A stretch of 64,000 bases of DNA from Bathynomus jamesi (lineage: Eukaryota; Arthropoda; Malacostraca; Isopoda; Cirolanidae): the NCBI GenBank assembly GCA_023014485.1, contig JAJOZX010000087.1, positions 1,683,501-1,747,500 of the forward strand, written 5' to 3'. The first letter of the stretch is position 1. The number at the start of each line of letters is the position of its first letter. The notes below the pieces were generated by a model. It made no database searches. It was given only the letters and a program-made list of their open reading frames with translations, and was not told where the DNA came from. Shown here piece after piece: positions 34,184-45,916 of this stretch. The position numbers and the translations under genes are program-made.

Positions 34184-37100
34184 GTTGTTGTTGTTGTTGT
34201 CGGTTAGCCGATTAGCCCACCCTGCTCGAGCAAGCCGGCGGCAAGCAAGTAACCGATCGCCTTCTCCAGAGTGGACCAGAGGTTCAGCGAACTTGTGATG
34301 TTGTGTTGTGTTCTATGTTGTGCTAGAGCGGTACAGTCTGTCATAATGTGTTCAATTGTTTGTGGTGTGTCCTGGCACAGGTGGCAGGTGTCGTCTGTGG
34401 AGTTGTCTAGTCTGTGTTTATATGTCTGTAAGTTGGGGTGATGTCCACGTCGGAATCGTGCTAAGTTAACTCGATCCGATCTGCTCAGGCTGGTCTCTGA
34501 CCTGTTAATGGATGGCGGCTTCGCACCTATGACCGCATTCGGACCGAGTCGTGTCAGTGTTTTGTGGGTTGGGTGTGTGTGTGTATATGTTTTCTGTACT
34601 GTGTGATGTCTGTGGGGCGTGGTATGGAATGGAGTATTTGGTTATAATGTCTCTCTGGTGTTACCTTAATAGTGCGAGGTGTCGGTGCGTGATTGTACAT
34701 GTAGTGGCAAGGGTGTTGTGGGTTAGTTGTTGCTGCTGCCATAAATTGTGCTCCCCTCATGTTTAAATGTTCCCTAACTTTCAGTATTTTTGTTTCTGTG
34801 TGCAGGTGTTCTATTGGTGTTGCTCGAGTGTATCCTGTAATGATACGAAGTGCGTTATTTTGTATTGTCTGTAAGGTGTTTATGTGTGTGTTTGAGATAA
34901 TGAGTGCCCAGCATGGGCTAGCATAGTCCATAACTGAGCGAATATATTGTTTGTATGTGAGTGATGTTGTTTCCTGCTGGTGTCCAAACTTTGTGCCTGT
35001 TACTACCCTAAGCGTGCTAAGTCTTGACGTACATTTGTTTTTAATGGTGTTGTATGTGACCCCAAGTATTTTGGTCCTGTGAGTGTGTGGAATGTTGGCG
35101 TTGTTTAGTGTAAGCTGTGGGTTTATCTGGTGTTCTTTTGTGTTGCTTGTTAGCAAGGTGGTGGTTGATTTTGTGGGCGCTATTTTGAGTCTATTGTGTG
35201 TGAGCCAGTCTTGTATACTGTTTATGTGTGTTTGTAGGTTATTTGTAGCGGTGTCGATGTTGTGAGAGAACAGAGCCTTGAGGGACCCCGTTCGGAAAAA
35301 GCTTGTTTTTGGATGACTTGCCATTAAATGTGACATGTGAGTATCTTCCTGAAAGATAGTTGCTCAGACACCTTTTGGTGTTATTGTGCATGTTTGTGTT
35401 GAGTATTTTGTTTATGAGAGGGAAGCGTGGGATATCATCAAATGTTTTACTAATGTCTATTGTTGCTAATAGTGTACGTTGAGCTGGTCGTCTGGAGTTG
35501 ATGCCATCCATGATGTGCTGCGTGAGATAGTGAGTAATGTCGTCGTTGAGTGGTGAGGTCTGAATCCATGTTGAGTAGGCGATAGTGGTATGTGTGGGTT
35601 GGTGATTTGTAAGATTAGTCTTTCTGTTACTTTGGAAAGTGTGCATAGTAAAGTAATGGGTCTATAGGAAGCTGGTTCTGTTGGATTTTTGTTTGGTTTG
35701 AGTAGTGTAATAATTTTACCTTGTTTCCATATGTCAGGAATAATACAGTGTTGGTATGAATATGTGCTGATGTTTGTGAGAGCTAGTATTCCCTGTGGGA
35801 CCAAGTGTTTAAGGTGTGTGTTAGATGTTGTCTGGGCCAGTAGCCTTCGAATTCTTAATGTTTTTGATGATCTTGGTGGTCTGGTCTGTATTGAAGGGTG
35901 TAATGGTCGTGTTGAGCCTGTAGGTTTTCTTGTGTCTGGTTCTGTCTGCGTGTTTCTGGTTGTTGTCTATGTTTAGGTAACTTATCTTTGCGTAGTGATT
36001 AACTAGAATGTTAGCTTGTTGTGTATATGTTGGGATATTATTTGGCCGCGACAGATAGCCGCGTGTGAGGTGTGAATGCCGCTGTTAGAGTGGGTAATGC
36101 TGTTTATAGTCTTGTATAGCCTGGATATATCTGTGGAGTGGTTTAGTGTTGTTATAAATTCCCTAAATGTTTCTGTTCGTTTTTCTTTAAGTTTGTTGTT
36201 TATTTCTGTGTTGAGCTGTTGTATCTGCTGTTTTATGGTTTCTGTGTGTGGTGTTTGTGTGTTATGTTTGAGGTTGTTATGTTGCCTTATGAGGTGGGCT
36301 ATTTCACTAGTGTAATTTGGATTGTATTTCCTAATGTTGCCCTTGGGTATGTATTTGTTTGCATTATTGGTGATCTGATTGAATGTCTTGAGTGTTGTAT
36401 TGATGTTTATGATGGGTGTTCTGTTTAATGTAGCGAATTACTCCTCAGTCTATATTTTGAACTGTTACTAATCAACCTTCTTGTAATTTCTGTAAGTATG
36501 CCTAAGGCTGTTGGGGCAGAGTGTAGAACGTGTTGTAATGATGATGGGCAGGTGGTCTGATGACATTTGTTTTTCTGTTCTCCAGTGTGTATGTGTTGCT
36601 AGTGAGGGGGAACAGAACGTTATGTCTGGGGAGGAGTTTGAGTATCCTGCTTGATGTGGTATGTGTGTATGTTCTTCTTTGTTGTTAAGAATGAAGAGAC
36701 TGTTTAGTTGTGTGGCTATGTTGGCGCCTCTGGTGTTGCTTTGGTTGTACGGGTACCAACTAGTGTCTTTAGCGTTGAAGTCTCCTACTAAGATGACAAT
36801 AGTGAGAGAGGCCAGATTGTGTAACTGTGAATTGTAATTGGCTGGGACACCTGAGGTGACCTATCTGGTGTGATGTAAATGTTGATCAGTGTGGTGTTGT
36901 GTTTTGCGCGTGTTTTAATGTTAACTGTCTGTATTTCTATCGTGTTATCTGCTTGGATTGTGTTTGTAATGTTTTGGGTGGCATCAGTGTAGCTAATACT
37001 TTTACGTATGTAAGTGATAAGTCCGCCCCCGTGACCCACAGTACGATCTTGACGGATCGCCGTGAAGTTAGGGATGGTGGGTGTTTTGTGTGTGCGTTTT

Positions 37101-37318
37101 AGTTTTGTTTCTTGTATAAGTGCTATGTGAATGTTTTGTTTGTGTACGAATTCCCTAAGCTGCATGATTTTGTTTGTGAAGCCATCTACGTTATACTGTA
37201 ATATGTTAATATTATGCTTCTGTATGTGTCTTATGGTCCTATTGTGTTTATGTCTTTGTGTATGGTGACATGTGTAAGTTGTAGTGAGGCCTGGATTAGT
37301 CTTAATGTCGCCGGAGAG
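34184..37318 (-). mobile_element. 2A-containing LINE, main body (split by a hAT)
   Basis: The 3' end has a (CAA)n tail (TTG run 34184-34200 on +). The 5' part continues at 40919-41240 beyond the hAT insertion. It lies opposite to the 5' fragment at 32982. Confidence 0.85.
34250..37318 (-). pseudogene. LINE endonuclease/RT polyprotein with 2A-like start
   Basis: From 37318: SGDIKTNPGL (the 2A-like motif with the last Pro changed to Leu), NINILQYNVDGFTNK, NIHIALIQETKLKR, GHGGGLITYIRKSIS, later VGDFNAKDTSWYP (about 36770), RT blocks SYRPITLLCTLSKVTERLIL, TQHGFRPHHSTTTLL, GVPQGSVLS, then a deletion near 35275 that removes the YADD box and joins to SHNIDTATNNLQTHINSI. 35336-34554 encodes the thumb-like part with YKQYIRSVMDYASPCWALI; the C-terminus has a CHLC...H...C knuckle near 34390. 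Dead because the catalytic Asp pair is gone. Confidence 0.83.
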
Positions 37319-40300
37319 CAGGGCCGTTTCTAGCCATTAGGGGGCCCTAAGCAGTATACCCATTTGAGGCCCCACCCCTCCATCCACCAACTCGTCTTAC
37401 TACATCACCTCAGCACACACATACAAAAAATGGCTGTGTTAATAAAAAACAATTATGAAACAATTTTCATGAAACATTTATGTCCAAAACAACAAATATG
37501 TACTCTCAGAAGACAAACAGAAAAAAATACTCTTCATGAAATTCCTGAAAATTAGCTTATACATTATTTAGAATAAATGACAGAACTATGTATAAAAAAA
37601 TAATGCAATTATTAACTACCAAACAATTACTAACTCTACGATACAATCGTGTAATAGCTAACAGTTATACGGAACTTTTTGTATCTTCAAAATTTTTGCC
37701 TCCTAGATTTTTTCTGGGCGAAATCATCAATAACATCATCATATGAAATCTCCCTGCCAACGTCCTGGTTGATGCTTATGATGCCAAGGCCACTGAGGCG
37801 ATCCTGTCCCATTGATGATCTGAGGTAGTTCTTGATTAGCTTCATCTTAGAGAAGCTCCTCTCGGCTGACGCTACTGTCACAGGTAGAGTGCAGGCAATT
37901 CTTAGTGCAACCCAGAGATTGGGGTATAGTTCCTCCAGTTGCTTCTGATGAATGAAGGAGAGAAGCTCCAATGCAGTCATGTTGTGTGAAGGTAAAGTCG
38001 GCAAGTTCTTAATTTCGAGGGCCAGTTCTCTTCCATCAATGTCAGAGTCAGCTCCAGAGCTCAGTATTTTAGAGAGCTTTTCACACTTGCAGGACAAGTC
38101 TTCCTTGTTCATTGTGGTGAAGTTTAAGAGAACCCCAAATATGTCCCTCACATCATCTAATGTTTTGAATCTCTCATTTATTGACCCGATGGCACAATCC
38201 ACCACCACATTGAAAAATTTGAATTCCAGCCTCTTTAAGGCTTCTGTAAATGGTTCGTCAGGAGCTTCGTAAGCAAAGTGCTTTTTTGTGGAGCTGAGGA
38301 GGTTGACTGCCACATCAAACTGCATTGTAGGAGACTGCAGAAGTTTGCTCACATGGTTAACTGCATGAAGAATGTCATACCATACTACTGTCCAAATCTG
38401 AAAGCGATAAGACCCTACCTCCTCTGCAAGTGCTTGTGCTTCAGTCCTGGCTATGGCATCTGTGGCATTGTTTCTGACTTCCAACAGGGCCTCTCTGATT
38501 TTGTGGTTCTGGTATCGCACAGCCTCAATGCTCTTAAGCCGGCTCTCCCATCTAGTTTCACTCCAAGACTTGAGTGTTATGTTCACGTGCTTCTTTACGA
38601 TTGTCCATCTCTGTGTAGCTGCTGCAAAAAGGTTGTACAATTTTTGTACTTTGCCAAAGAAGATGATGGCATCTGTGGAAGCTTTAGCTGCATCAGCCAC
38701 TACAAGATTCAGAGTGTGAGCCCAACATGGAACATAGAGTGCACGACAGTTCTTCTCTAATAACCTTGCCTGAACACCTTTGTTCTTGCCCTTCATGTTC
38801 GCTCCGTTGTCATATAACTGTCCTATGCAGTCATCAAAGTGAATATTCAGTTCATCTAGTCTCTTCAGAATCAGAACTGATAAACCCAGGCCTGTGCTTT
38901 CTGAAGCCTCAAGAAAGCCCAAGAAGTATTCTTTTATTTCTGGTACTTCACCCATTTTAACAGTTCTGATAATAATCGACATCTGTTCTTGGTGGCTTAT
39001 GTCTGGAGTGCAGTCTAAAATGAGTGAGTAATATTTAGCTTGTTTTATTTCTTTAACAATGGCATCCAAGATCTTCCCACTAATGGACCCAATGAGCTCA
39101 TTTTGAATGATGTTTCCTAGGTAACTTGAATGACTATATTGGCCACTTTCGACTCTGCTGATGTGTTGTTTCATCACTGGATCAAATTTGGCAAGCAGCT
39201 CAACCTCCTTCAAGAAGTTGCCATTGTCGCGATTGTACAATGTAGAGGAAGACCCCCTGAAAGCAAGGTTTCTTTCTGCCAGTGATTGGATTATACTTAC
39301 AAGACGTGTGAGAACATCTCGCTAGCGTCTTCGCTCTACCTCCATTAATGACATTTCAGTTTGGTCAATGGTCCTCCCAGTTTTTAGCCGCAGTTCCAGA
39401 TCCTTCCATGTTGCCATGTTAGCTGCATGTTCTGAACTATTTTCATGGCCTTTCAGAAGCGAACCAACGTTTATGCAGTCTGAAATTAATGTGTACGATT
39501 TCCTTGAAAACAACTTGCAGCAGAAGCAATAAAGAGCATCATTCCTTCTAGAGTACATCAGGCAGCTTCGCTTTATTTTTTCCCCATTAATTAATGTTCT
39601 GTACATGTAATGGTGATGAACGCTTCTACCGTCCTCTCTTTTAGGGAATGTGAAATCTGGACTGATTTGAAATGGTCCTCGAGACACCAGATCTGTCTTC
39701 AAGGCATCTGACAGGACAACTGGCCAGTCATACGGATCAAGCGGTGGAGCAGATCTTGGTTCTTGTTGCTCAGTAGAAATGCCTGTGTGTGGTGTTTGAA
39801 GCTGAACAGAAGATGGGCCACTTGTTGGTTCATCAGGCTCTACTTCTACTGGTGTTTGAGGTTGCATAGAGGATGGTCCTGCTGTTGGTTCATGATGCTC
39901 ATCAGGCTTTGTTGAGGATGGCTTTTCCAAATATTTCAGTAGTGCTCCTGAGAAGAACATAACATTACATATTCTGTTAATTTTTGCTAAAATACTCTTT
40001 CTTATCTTGTTTCATAATTGATCTGTGTGAACAGAATTTCAGGTGATGTGATCCATTAAATTTCACATTTCGAAATATTATAAATATTACAGAGACTAGC
40101 TTACTCTACACGATTCCTGAGCACTTGCCTAGCTTGATGGTCTACCTAACCTAGTTGCCTGAACTGTAATCATAAGAATATACAAGTGGCACATCTCACC
40201 TGTGCTACTGGAAAGCTTCTCCTCCTCTATTTTCTTCTTTTTCCGTTTTTCAGCTCCTGATGGATAATGTCGTTTCATTTTCCAAGATGCACGAAGTCAC

Positions 40301-40358
40301 ATCTAGTTAACCACAACTAATCTGCTAAATAATAATAATCATGATAATAATGATGAGG

Positions 40359-40390
<32 letters not shown>

Positions 40391-40749
40391 TGTTATAATT
40401 GTAACGTTAATCAAATACATTCAAATAATCAGACCATTTAGGTTTTAACCAACAAAATTCACATTATCTGAAAAAGATGAGAAGAATTAATAAACTTGAA
40501 AACATAACGAAAATAATCCTAGGTTTTAAAGTGTTACAAAATCTCTTAATAATTAGTAAATTAGTGAAATAATGTTTTACAATACTAGAAAAATTAAGCA
40601 TTTAGGAAAGTATAAGCATATAGTAAGAATAAAGTTAAATAATATAGAAATAAAATCTCACAATAGTTATTTACACATAACGACCAAAACGTTTCGTTTG
40701 TCTCCGTTTTATCACATTTGTCTCATACAAAAACTTTAATTAATACGAC

Positions 40750-40789
<40 letters not shown>

Positions 40790-40918
40790 GTAATAAGTTC
40801 AGCTATATTCCTATTCTTGCCCACTGAGCTATGACCTGGGAGCCTGTCTAGGGGCCCCCCTAGTAGCAGCGGAGCCTTAAGCGGCCGCTTAGTCTGCTTA
40901 TGCCAGGAAACGGCCCTG
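37319..40918 (-). mobile_element. 3.6 kb autonomous-type hAT transposon
   Basis: Termini CAGGGCCGTTTCTAGCC and, reverse complemented, CAGGGCCGTTTCCTGGC. Flanks CCGGAGAG (37311-37318) and CTGGAGAG (40919-40926) are an 8 bp duplication with one change. It inserted into the LINE within the codons just before the 2A-like motif. It contains (AAT)n tracts at 40369-40391 and 40747-40790 in its 5' non-coding part. Confidence 0.93.
37687..40278 (-). pseudogene. hAT transposase (ZMYM1-like, TTF zinc finger), two exons, one nonsense codon
   Basis: Exon 1 is 40278-40200 (MKRHYPSGAEKRKKKIEEEK...) ending at a GTGAGA donor; exon 2 begins at 39947 after TTCTCAG, and the phase joins cleanly. Exon 2 holds a Pro/Gln-rich tract, a TTF-type zinc finger (LYCFCCKLFSRKS ... 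HENSSEHAANMATW), a TAG at 39324-39322 (VERRR*RDVL; Trp expected), then the RNase H-like core: LILDCTPDISHQEQMS, QLYDNGANMKGKNKGVQ, YVPCWAHTLNLV, SETRWESR, and the hATC dimerisation end LPVTVASAERSFSKMKLIK. About 740 codons. Apart from the stop it looks functional; substitution count is low. Confidence 0.9.
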
Positions 40919-41240
40919 CTGGAGAGTAAGAGTAATCCGGGGAGCACGTCCGGCACGCAATTGCTCCCCGTAAATGAAAAAAGTCGCACGCTGGTATAGG
41001 TCCGGCCCCGGGAGCCGATCGGCACTCTGACCGTGCCAGGCAACAGGCCTTCGACTGCTAGTCTGGCCAACCGTAGACTACCCGTTGCACGGAGATTTGA
41101 GGAGGTTTGGCCACCAGCACGTTGATATCTTCGGTTTGACGTCGCCTCTTCTTCGCGTTGACGTTCCACGTTTTTTCGTTGACGTTGACGCGCTGACGTA
41201 TCCCGCACTGGAGGATACAGCCACTGCTAGAAGGTTCCTC
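40919..41240 (-). mobile_element. 5' part of the 2A-containing LINE
   Basis: Continuation of the LINE across the hAT. The frame from 41208 reads MRDTSARQRQRKNVERQREE, an Arg-rich start, then SLRLARLAVEGLLPGTVRV and CVPDVLPGLLLL up to the insertion point. It overlaps the + strand copy at 32982-33360 with few differences. Confidence 0.83.
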
Positions 41241-41995
41241 GTCAGCTGCTAACTTTTGGTTTTTATACTATGTGTAGATTCAGTTATTACTGTGAATCTA
41301 TTAAAAGAACATTCTCTGTTATTTTGTGTTTATCCTTCGTCTGCAATTTTGTGTTGCTCTCTTTGTTGGAGTTCTGAAAATGTATTGCCCGCCTGTCTGC
41401 TAAATTGCTCAATGTGCACTCTCTTTCAGAACGGCAATTGAAATGATGAACTGTAAATCTATTTCATCGAAAGAGCAAGTTTGACCTATTTGCTTATTAC
41501 TGCTAATTCGAGCAACCCGCATTGTTAAGCCGCATCTTCTGAAATGGGCGTTGTGGAGCAGCCTGTATCTAAAATAACTCTCACTTGATGACCATTCACG
41601 CGAAACGATCTCCTTTTTGCACGGTGTTCTAGCTAACTGTTCAGTGTTTTTTAGAAACAAATCTTAGTTTTCTGCTCAAAACGGCTCTTTCTAATTTTCA
41701 AATTGTTTGTTCAAGGAATTGTTTCGTTTCATGCGTCTTTCTACGGAACGTCGTTTTTGAGTTGTACATCTGGGTGTTAATCTGTAAGTTTGAGAGTCTG
41801 TGTCAGAATGCGACAGGTGACTGTACAGACCGTAGAGGCTATGTATGCTTATTTTACTGATAAAAACCTAAATAGTTTTTAGTGATTAAGTTGACACTCG
41901 GAAAAAAATTTCGTGATAAATTTAACAAAGCTTCATATACCATTGAAACTTAAATATATTTTAAGGGAAATACGTCGTAACGAATGTCGTAACAT
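41241..41995. other. Unassigned region
   Basis: No ORF longer than about 80 codons and no repeat boundary recognised. Confidence 0.5.
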
Positions 41996-42070
41996 CGCTT
42001 CCCGTCGATCAGCAAAGTTAAACGACACTGGGTTTGGGTAGTAGTAGTTGGATGGGGAAACGTCCCCTAC
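41996..42070 (+). pseudogene. 5S rRNA-like fragment (pseudogene or SINE3 head)
   Basis: CGTCGATCAGCAAAGTTAA, then TAGTAGTTGGATGGGGAAAC, lines up with the middle and 3' parts of animal 5S rRNA (CGTCCGATCnnnGAAGTTAAGC ... TTAGTACTTGGATGGGnGACC), including the internal control region. The 5' third and the closing 3' strand are missing. It may be a SINE of the 5S-derived (SINE3) type, since hairpins follow immediately. Confidence 0.6.
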
Positions 42071-42075
42071 GTCAA

Positions 42076-42175
42076 GATTATATAGCGAGTCGCTATATAA
42101 TCTACGGCTTCATGTGGAATCCGAACCATTGGTCGCTATTAGCGACCAATGGTTCGGATTCCACATAAAGCCGTA
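42076..42175. repeat. Two adjacent strong palindromes
   Basis: 42076-42102 is a perfect 13 bp-arm palindrome (GATTATATAGCGA / TCGCTATATAATC). 42103-42175 has 35 bp arms around ATT, nearly perfect (AACCATTGGTCGCT / AGCGACCAATGGTT at the centre). A related single arm (GGTTCAGATTCCACTTAAAGC) occurs at 43142-43162. Confidence 0.85.
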
Positions 42176-42481
42176 CGTCCCCTCCTTTATGACAAAAATT
42201 TGTATTTGATTTAAAAATATATATTTCTTTTAATTATTAAAATACAAATTTTTGTATTAACACAAAAATGTTTTACTCCACAAAACATTTCGCCTTGTGC
42301 TGTAACAAACTGTTCTGTATAAACCATATACACAGATTTTACTCGAACACCTAAACATTGGTTTACTGCTGTAAATTATTAATAAATTCAATTTTTAACA
42401 AGAAACAAAATTTGGATTTTTAAAAATGAAACGGAACATTTTTTTTTCTGGAACAGTTTTGGTTTTGTTTGAGTCAAATAA

Positions 42482-42482
<1 letters not shown>

Positions 42483-42554
<72 letters not shown>

Positions 42555-42562
42555 TATATATA
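42483..42562. repeat. (TC)n then (TA)n microsatellite
   Basis: TC run 42483-42521 passing into TA to 42562, then an AGTA-rich stretch. Confidence 0.95.
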
Positions 42563-42596
42563 TAAAATGGGACATAAAGTAAGTAAGTAAGTATAT

Positions 42597-42937
42597 AGTA
42601 GATTCCCGTTAGACAGAACCTCCTCAAGACGGAAATCTCCAATAAACGGAAAATTAATTTCGATTCAGAATTTTTTCGGGGGGATACATTTCCGACTATA
42701 TCCATTAATTAATAATAATAATTAATAATAATATATATAATAATATATAATATAATAATTAATTAATAATAATATTCATTAATTAATAATATTTTCGCGA
42801 GTCTATCACGTATGAACAGTTGGTTCAGCTAGTCAATCGGAAGATGTAAAGGGTGTTTTTTCCGTTTACGCATTGCCGGAAATTTCTCTTAGACGGAAGT
42901 GTTCTGCACCAATTATTCCGTCTAACAGAGAATAGAA
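42597..42937. mobile_element. Possible pogo/Tigger-like MITE
   Basis: Left end reads TAGATTCCCGTTAGACAGAA with a nearby CGGAAATCTCC. The right end, reverse complemented, reads ATTCTCTGTTAGACGGAATA with CGGAAATTTC-type sequence further in. The CCGTTAGAC(A/G)GAA terminus resembles pogo-group ends. The interior is AT-rich with (AAT)n. Confidence 0.5.
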
Positions 42938-43027
42938 TGTATAAGAATTTCGGAATCATACATTAAACTTATCTTTGAGAAAAGGTTTGTTCCCTTGGGC
43001 ACTTCGGCTTCAAGGGTCAAAAGTTAA

Positions 43028-43226
43028 TATTAATTATTATTATTATTATTATTATTAAAAATTAGTATTAATAAAATGCTGGAAGAACAAATCTAGCGAA
43101 ATGCCTTTTCAGAGAGTAGGGTGCTTCTCTAATGGGACAGTGGTTCAGATTCCACTTAAAGCTTTAAGTTCCTTCCGTCATACATCCTTCTATGGCGTTA
43201 CGAAATCTGTTGAACAGTCTCAATTG

Positions 43227-43270
<44 letters not shown>
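43028..43270. repeat. (ATT)n microsatellites with hairpin-family arm
   Basis: (ATT)n at about 43036-43057 and 43226-43270 flank a segment containing one arm of the 42.1 kb hairpin family. 43271-44000 downstream shows nothing recognised. Confidence 0.8.
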
Positions 43271-43272
<2 letters not shown>

Positions 43273-44000
43273 ATACTTCAGACTTTAGTTAATGTACTGT
43301 CCCTGTACAAATTAATTGGATCACCTCTCCTATTTACGACTGTTTAGTGATTAGAATGCTTTTAACAATAAAATCTGATAATTAAGAGCAATAAGTGTTC
43401 ACGAAATTGTTTATAGCACTTTCCACCATCAGTCGTTAGGATTATGAAGCATATTTAATTAACAAGAAATGAGGGGTAGGGGTTCAAATGGGATGGATTT
43501 ATGAGAGGCTTAACCTTGGAAGATATCCTGAAAATAGTTTATCATCGTACATAGGTACACGTTGTATCTACAATATTAGTCTTCCGTTTGTATTTAAACT
43601 TTTATTTGGAAGTGTTAGAGTGTCTTTTTAAATATTTAACTTAATGCAGTGTTTGTCTTTCAAAATTTGATCAGTGCCACATTTTTCAATTCATAAAATG
43701 AATGGTAACGTGCAGTTTCTACCCAAATGTTTTCTTCTGGGTATTTCTGACCACTTTGGTTGTTTGTTGATGATAAATTTGAGGAGTTAAAGAAGGTTTC
43801 AGTTAAGAATCTGATGAAGGAAATTAATTCAAAATATGAAGATAATTTGGTTAAAAATGTTAATGTAATTAACAAACCGGTTCAGATACTGAGAATAGCT
43901 TAGAAGGAAGTGAACTTAATAGTAGGCTACTTCTAATGCCTTGGGTAAATTAAACGATAATATTAAATTTGTTCAGGATAAAGTACAAAAAATTGATGGG

Positions 44001-44497
44001 ATCACTTTAACATATTGCTTCCCAGTGTATATCACTTTAACATATTGCTTCCCATTGTTAATCACTTTAACAAATTGCTTCCCAAAAATAGACATTACAC
44101 AACCAGTTACAGTTACATTACAATAGTTTATAATATTTAGAGATTAGCTAGTCAAGAAAATGTAAATTTATGGACAACTTAACTTATTATGCTTTGCCAT
44201 TTTTTATGAATGTAAACTATTTGGACCACCTGAAGATCAGGGCCCCCAGCCTTCTTTAGTTAGCCTTATAAGGCTAACTAACGAAAATATCATGACCTAA
44301 CCTAACCAATCGTTAGGTCAACTGTACGCCCTTGACGATTGGTTAGGTTAGGTCGTGATATTTTCGTTAGTTAGCCAAGATTACCAACCTCTTTCTAACC
44401 AACCAACCTTTCTCTTTTTAACATATTGCTTTCCAGTATTAATTACTTTAACATATTGCTTCCCGAATGCTTTGGGAAGCAATATGTTAAAGTGATC
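44001..44497. repeat. Inverted-repeat element with tandem ends
   Basis: Three 30 bp tandem units at 44001-44090 contain ATCACTTTAACATATTGCTT. The right side has the same unit twice (44418-44464) and then inverted (44474-44497), making a perfect hairpin. Inside, 44272-44313 and 44335-44376 are near-perfect 42 bp inverted arms containing CCTAACCTAACC. A nested MITE pair. Confidence 0.7.
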
Positions 44498-45043
44498 CAA
44501 TTGATGCGAAAGTCAAATTCAGTCGAAAACAAATAACAGAACAGCTAATAATTTTATTTTTGTTAAAAACAGTTTTAAGCCTAAGAAAACGTCACGTTTT
44601 CAGTTACCAGTTTGATCTATGTATATACTAAATCAGAGTGTGTACATCCCAACTACATTATTTGGCAGTTTTTAATTAAGCGAGACTTCATAGCATTTTT
44701 ATAATAAAAAAACACGTTACTTTCATTTGTTTTAAGTAAGGTCCAAAAATGTTTAAAATTTACGTGATGAAGAAGTCTGAGAATTTTTTTTATCAAGCGC
44801 TTGGAATTTACAGTACTTTTCTTAACTTTGCTTAAAAGTTTTTCTGAAAGTGGAACAGGGTAACAATGTTTACTATATTAATGTTCATAATATTGCTCAC
44901 CTCAGAATACAATTTATATAAGAAACATAAATGAAAAAACTGAAAAAATTTTATCGAAGGGATGATCATCAGAATAAAAATGAATATACGTTATTATTAG
45001 TAGGTTTGAGAAAGACTTCAAAATTTATAAAATAATGTTTAGA

Positions 45044-45247
45044 TCTAGAAATGATATGCCATTGTGAATTTCTTTTTGAATGTTAAATTTTATAGAGAGA
45101 ACTAAAGCACTGAGCTTATAGTCTCCCTTTCCTTGACTTTGCTTATCTAGAAATGATATGCCATTGTGAATTTCTTTTTGAATGTTAAATTTTATAGATA
45201 TAACTAAAACACTGAGCTTATAGTCTTCCTTTTCTTAACTTTGCTTA
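45044..45247. repeat. 102 bp tandem duplication
   Basis: Two adjacent copies starting TCTAGAAATGATATGCCATT, differing by about eight bases. Confidence 0.9.
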
Positions 45248-45328
45248 AACAACTTTCTAGAAATTTTTCCATGTGGATATATAACCTTTATTAATTTCAA
45301 TTTTTAATGTAATATATAATATTTATTG

Positions 45329-45682
45329 GTACTTACGTATTATCGGGACTACCAAACTGGTTATTTTGTATTTTTGCTCTCGTCATTTTCGTTTAAAATA
45401 ATGAAAATATCACAACTTAACCTAACCAATCATCATAATACGTAAGTATTAGGTTAATTGAATGCCCGGTTAGGTCAACTGAATGCCCAGTTAGGTCAAC
45501 TGAATGCCAGGTTAGGTCAACTGAATGCCAGGTTAGGTTAACTGAATGCCCGGTTAGGTCAACTGTACGCCCTTGATGATTGGTTAGGTTAAGTTGTGAT
45601 GTTTTCGTTAGTTTAAACGAAAATGACGAGAGCAAAAATACAAAATAAACAGTTTGGTAGTCCCGATAATACGTAAGTACCC
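45329..45682. mobile_element. Foldback MITE with about 100 bp arms and CCTAACC motifs
   Basis: Ends GGTACTTACGTATTATCGGG on both strands; arms run through TTTTGCTCTCGTCATTTTCG to CCTAACCAATCATCA. The loop holds about five tandem GTTAGGTCAACTGAATGCC units. It shares GTCAACTGTACGCCCTTGA and flanking arm sequence with 44272-44376. Confidence 0.8.
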
Positions 45683-45916
45683 ATTTATTAATTTCATTTA
45701 TTATTAATGGATTATAACCTTTATTAATTTAATGTTTTAATGAGATATATAACATTTATTAATTTTATTTATTATTAATAACATTTATTAATTTCACTTA
45801 TTATTAATTAATTAATGGAATATACTCGTATATACATCCCAATTAGTGTTGGAAATGTGTTAATTCATTGTTCTCGAATTTTGAACGCTTTCAGAGAAGG
45901 AAGGGAAAAAAAGATT

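Noticed and set aside
34551..36428. Plus-strand Cys/Val/Leu-rich frames resembling membrane proteins
   Set aside because: Antisense of the LINE ORF; GT-rich composition mimics hydrophobic segments.
44001..44090. CRISPR-like array of 30 bp repeats
   Set aside because: Only three direct units without unique spacers, in a eukaryotic MITE context.
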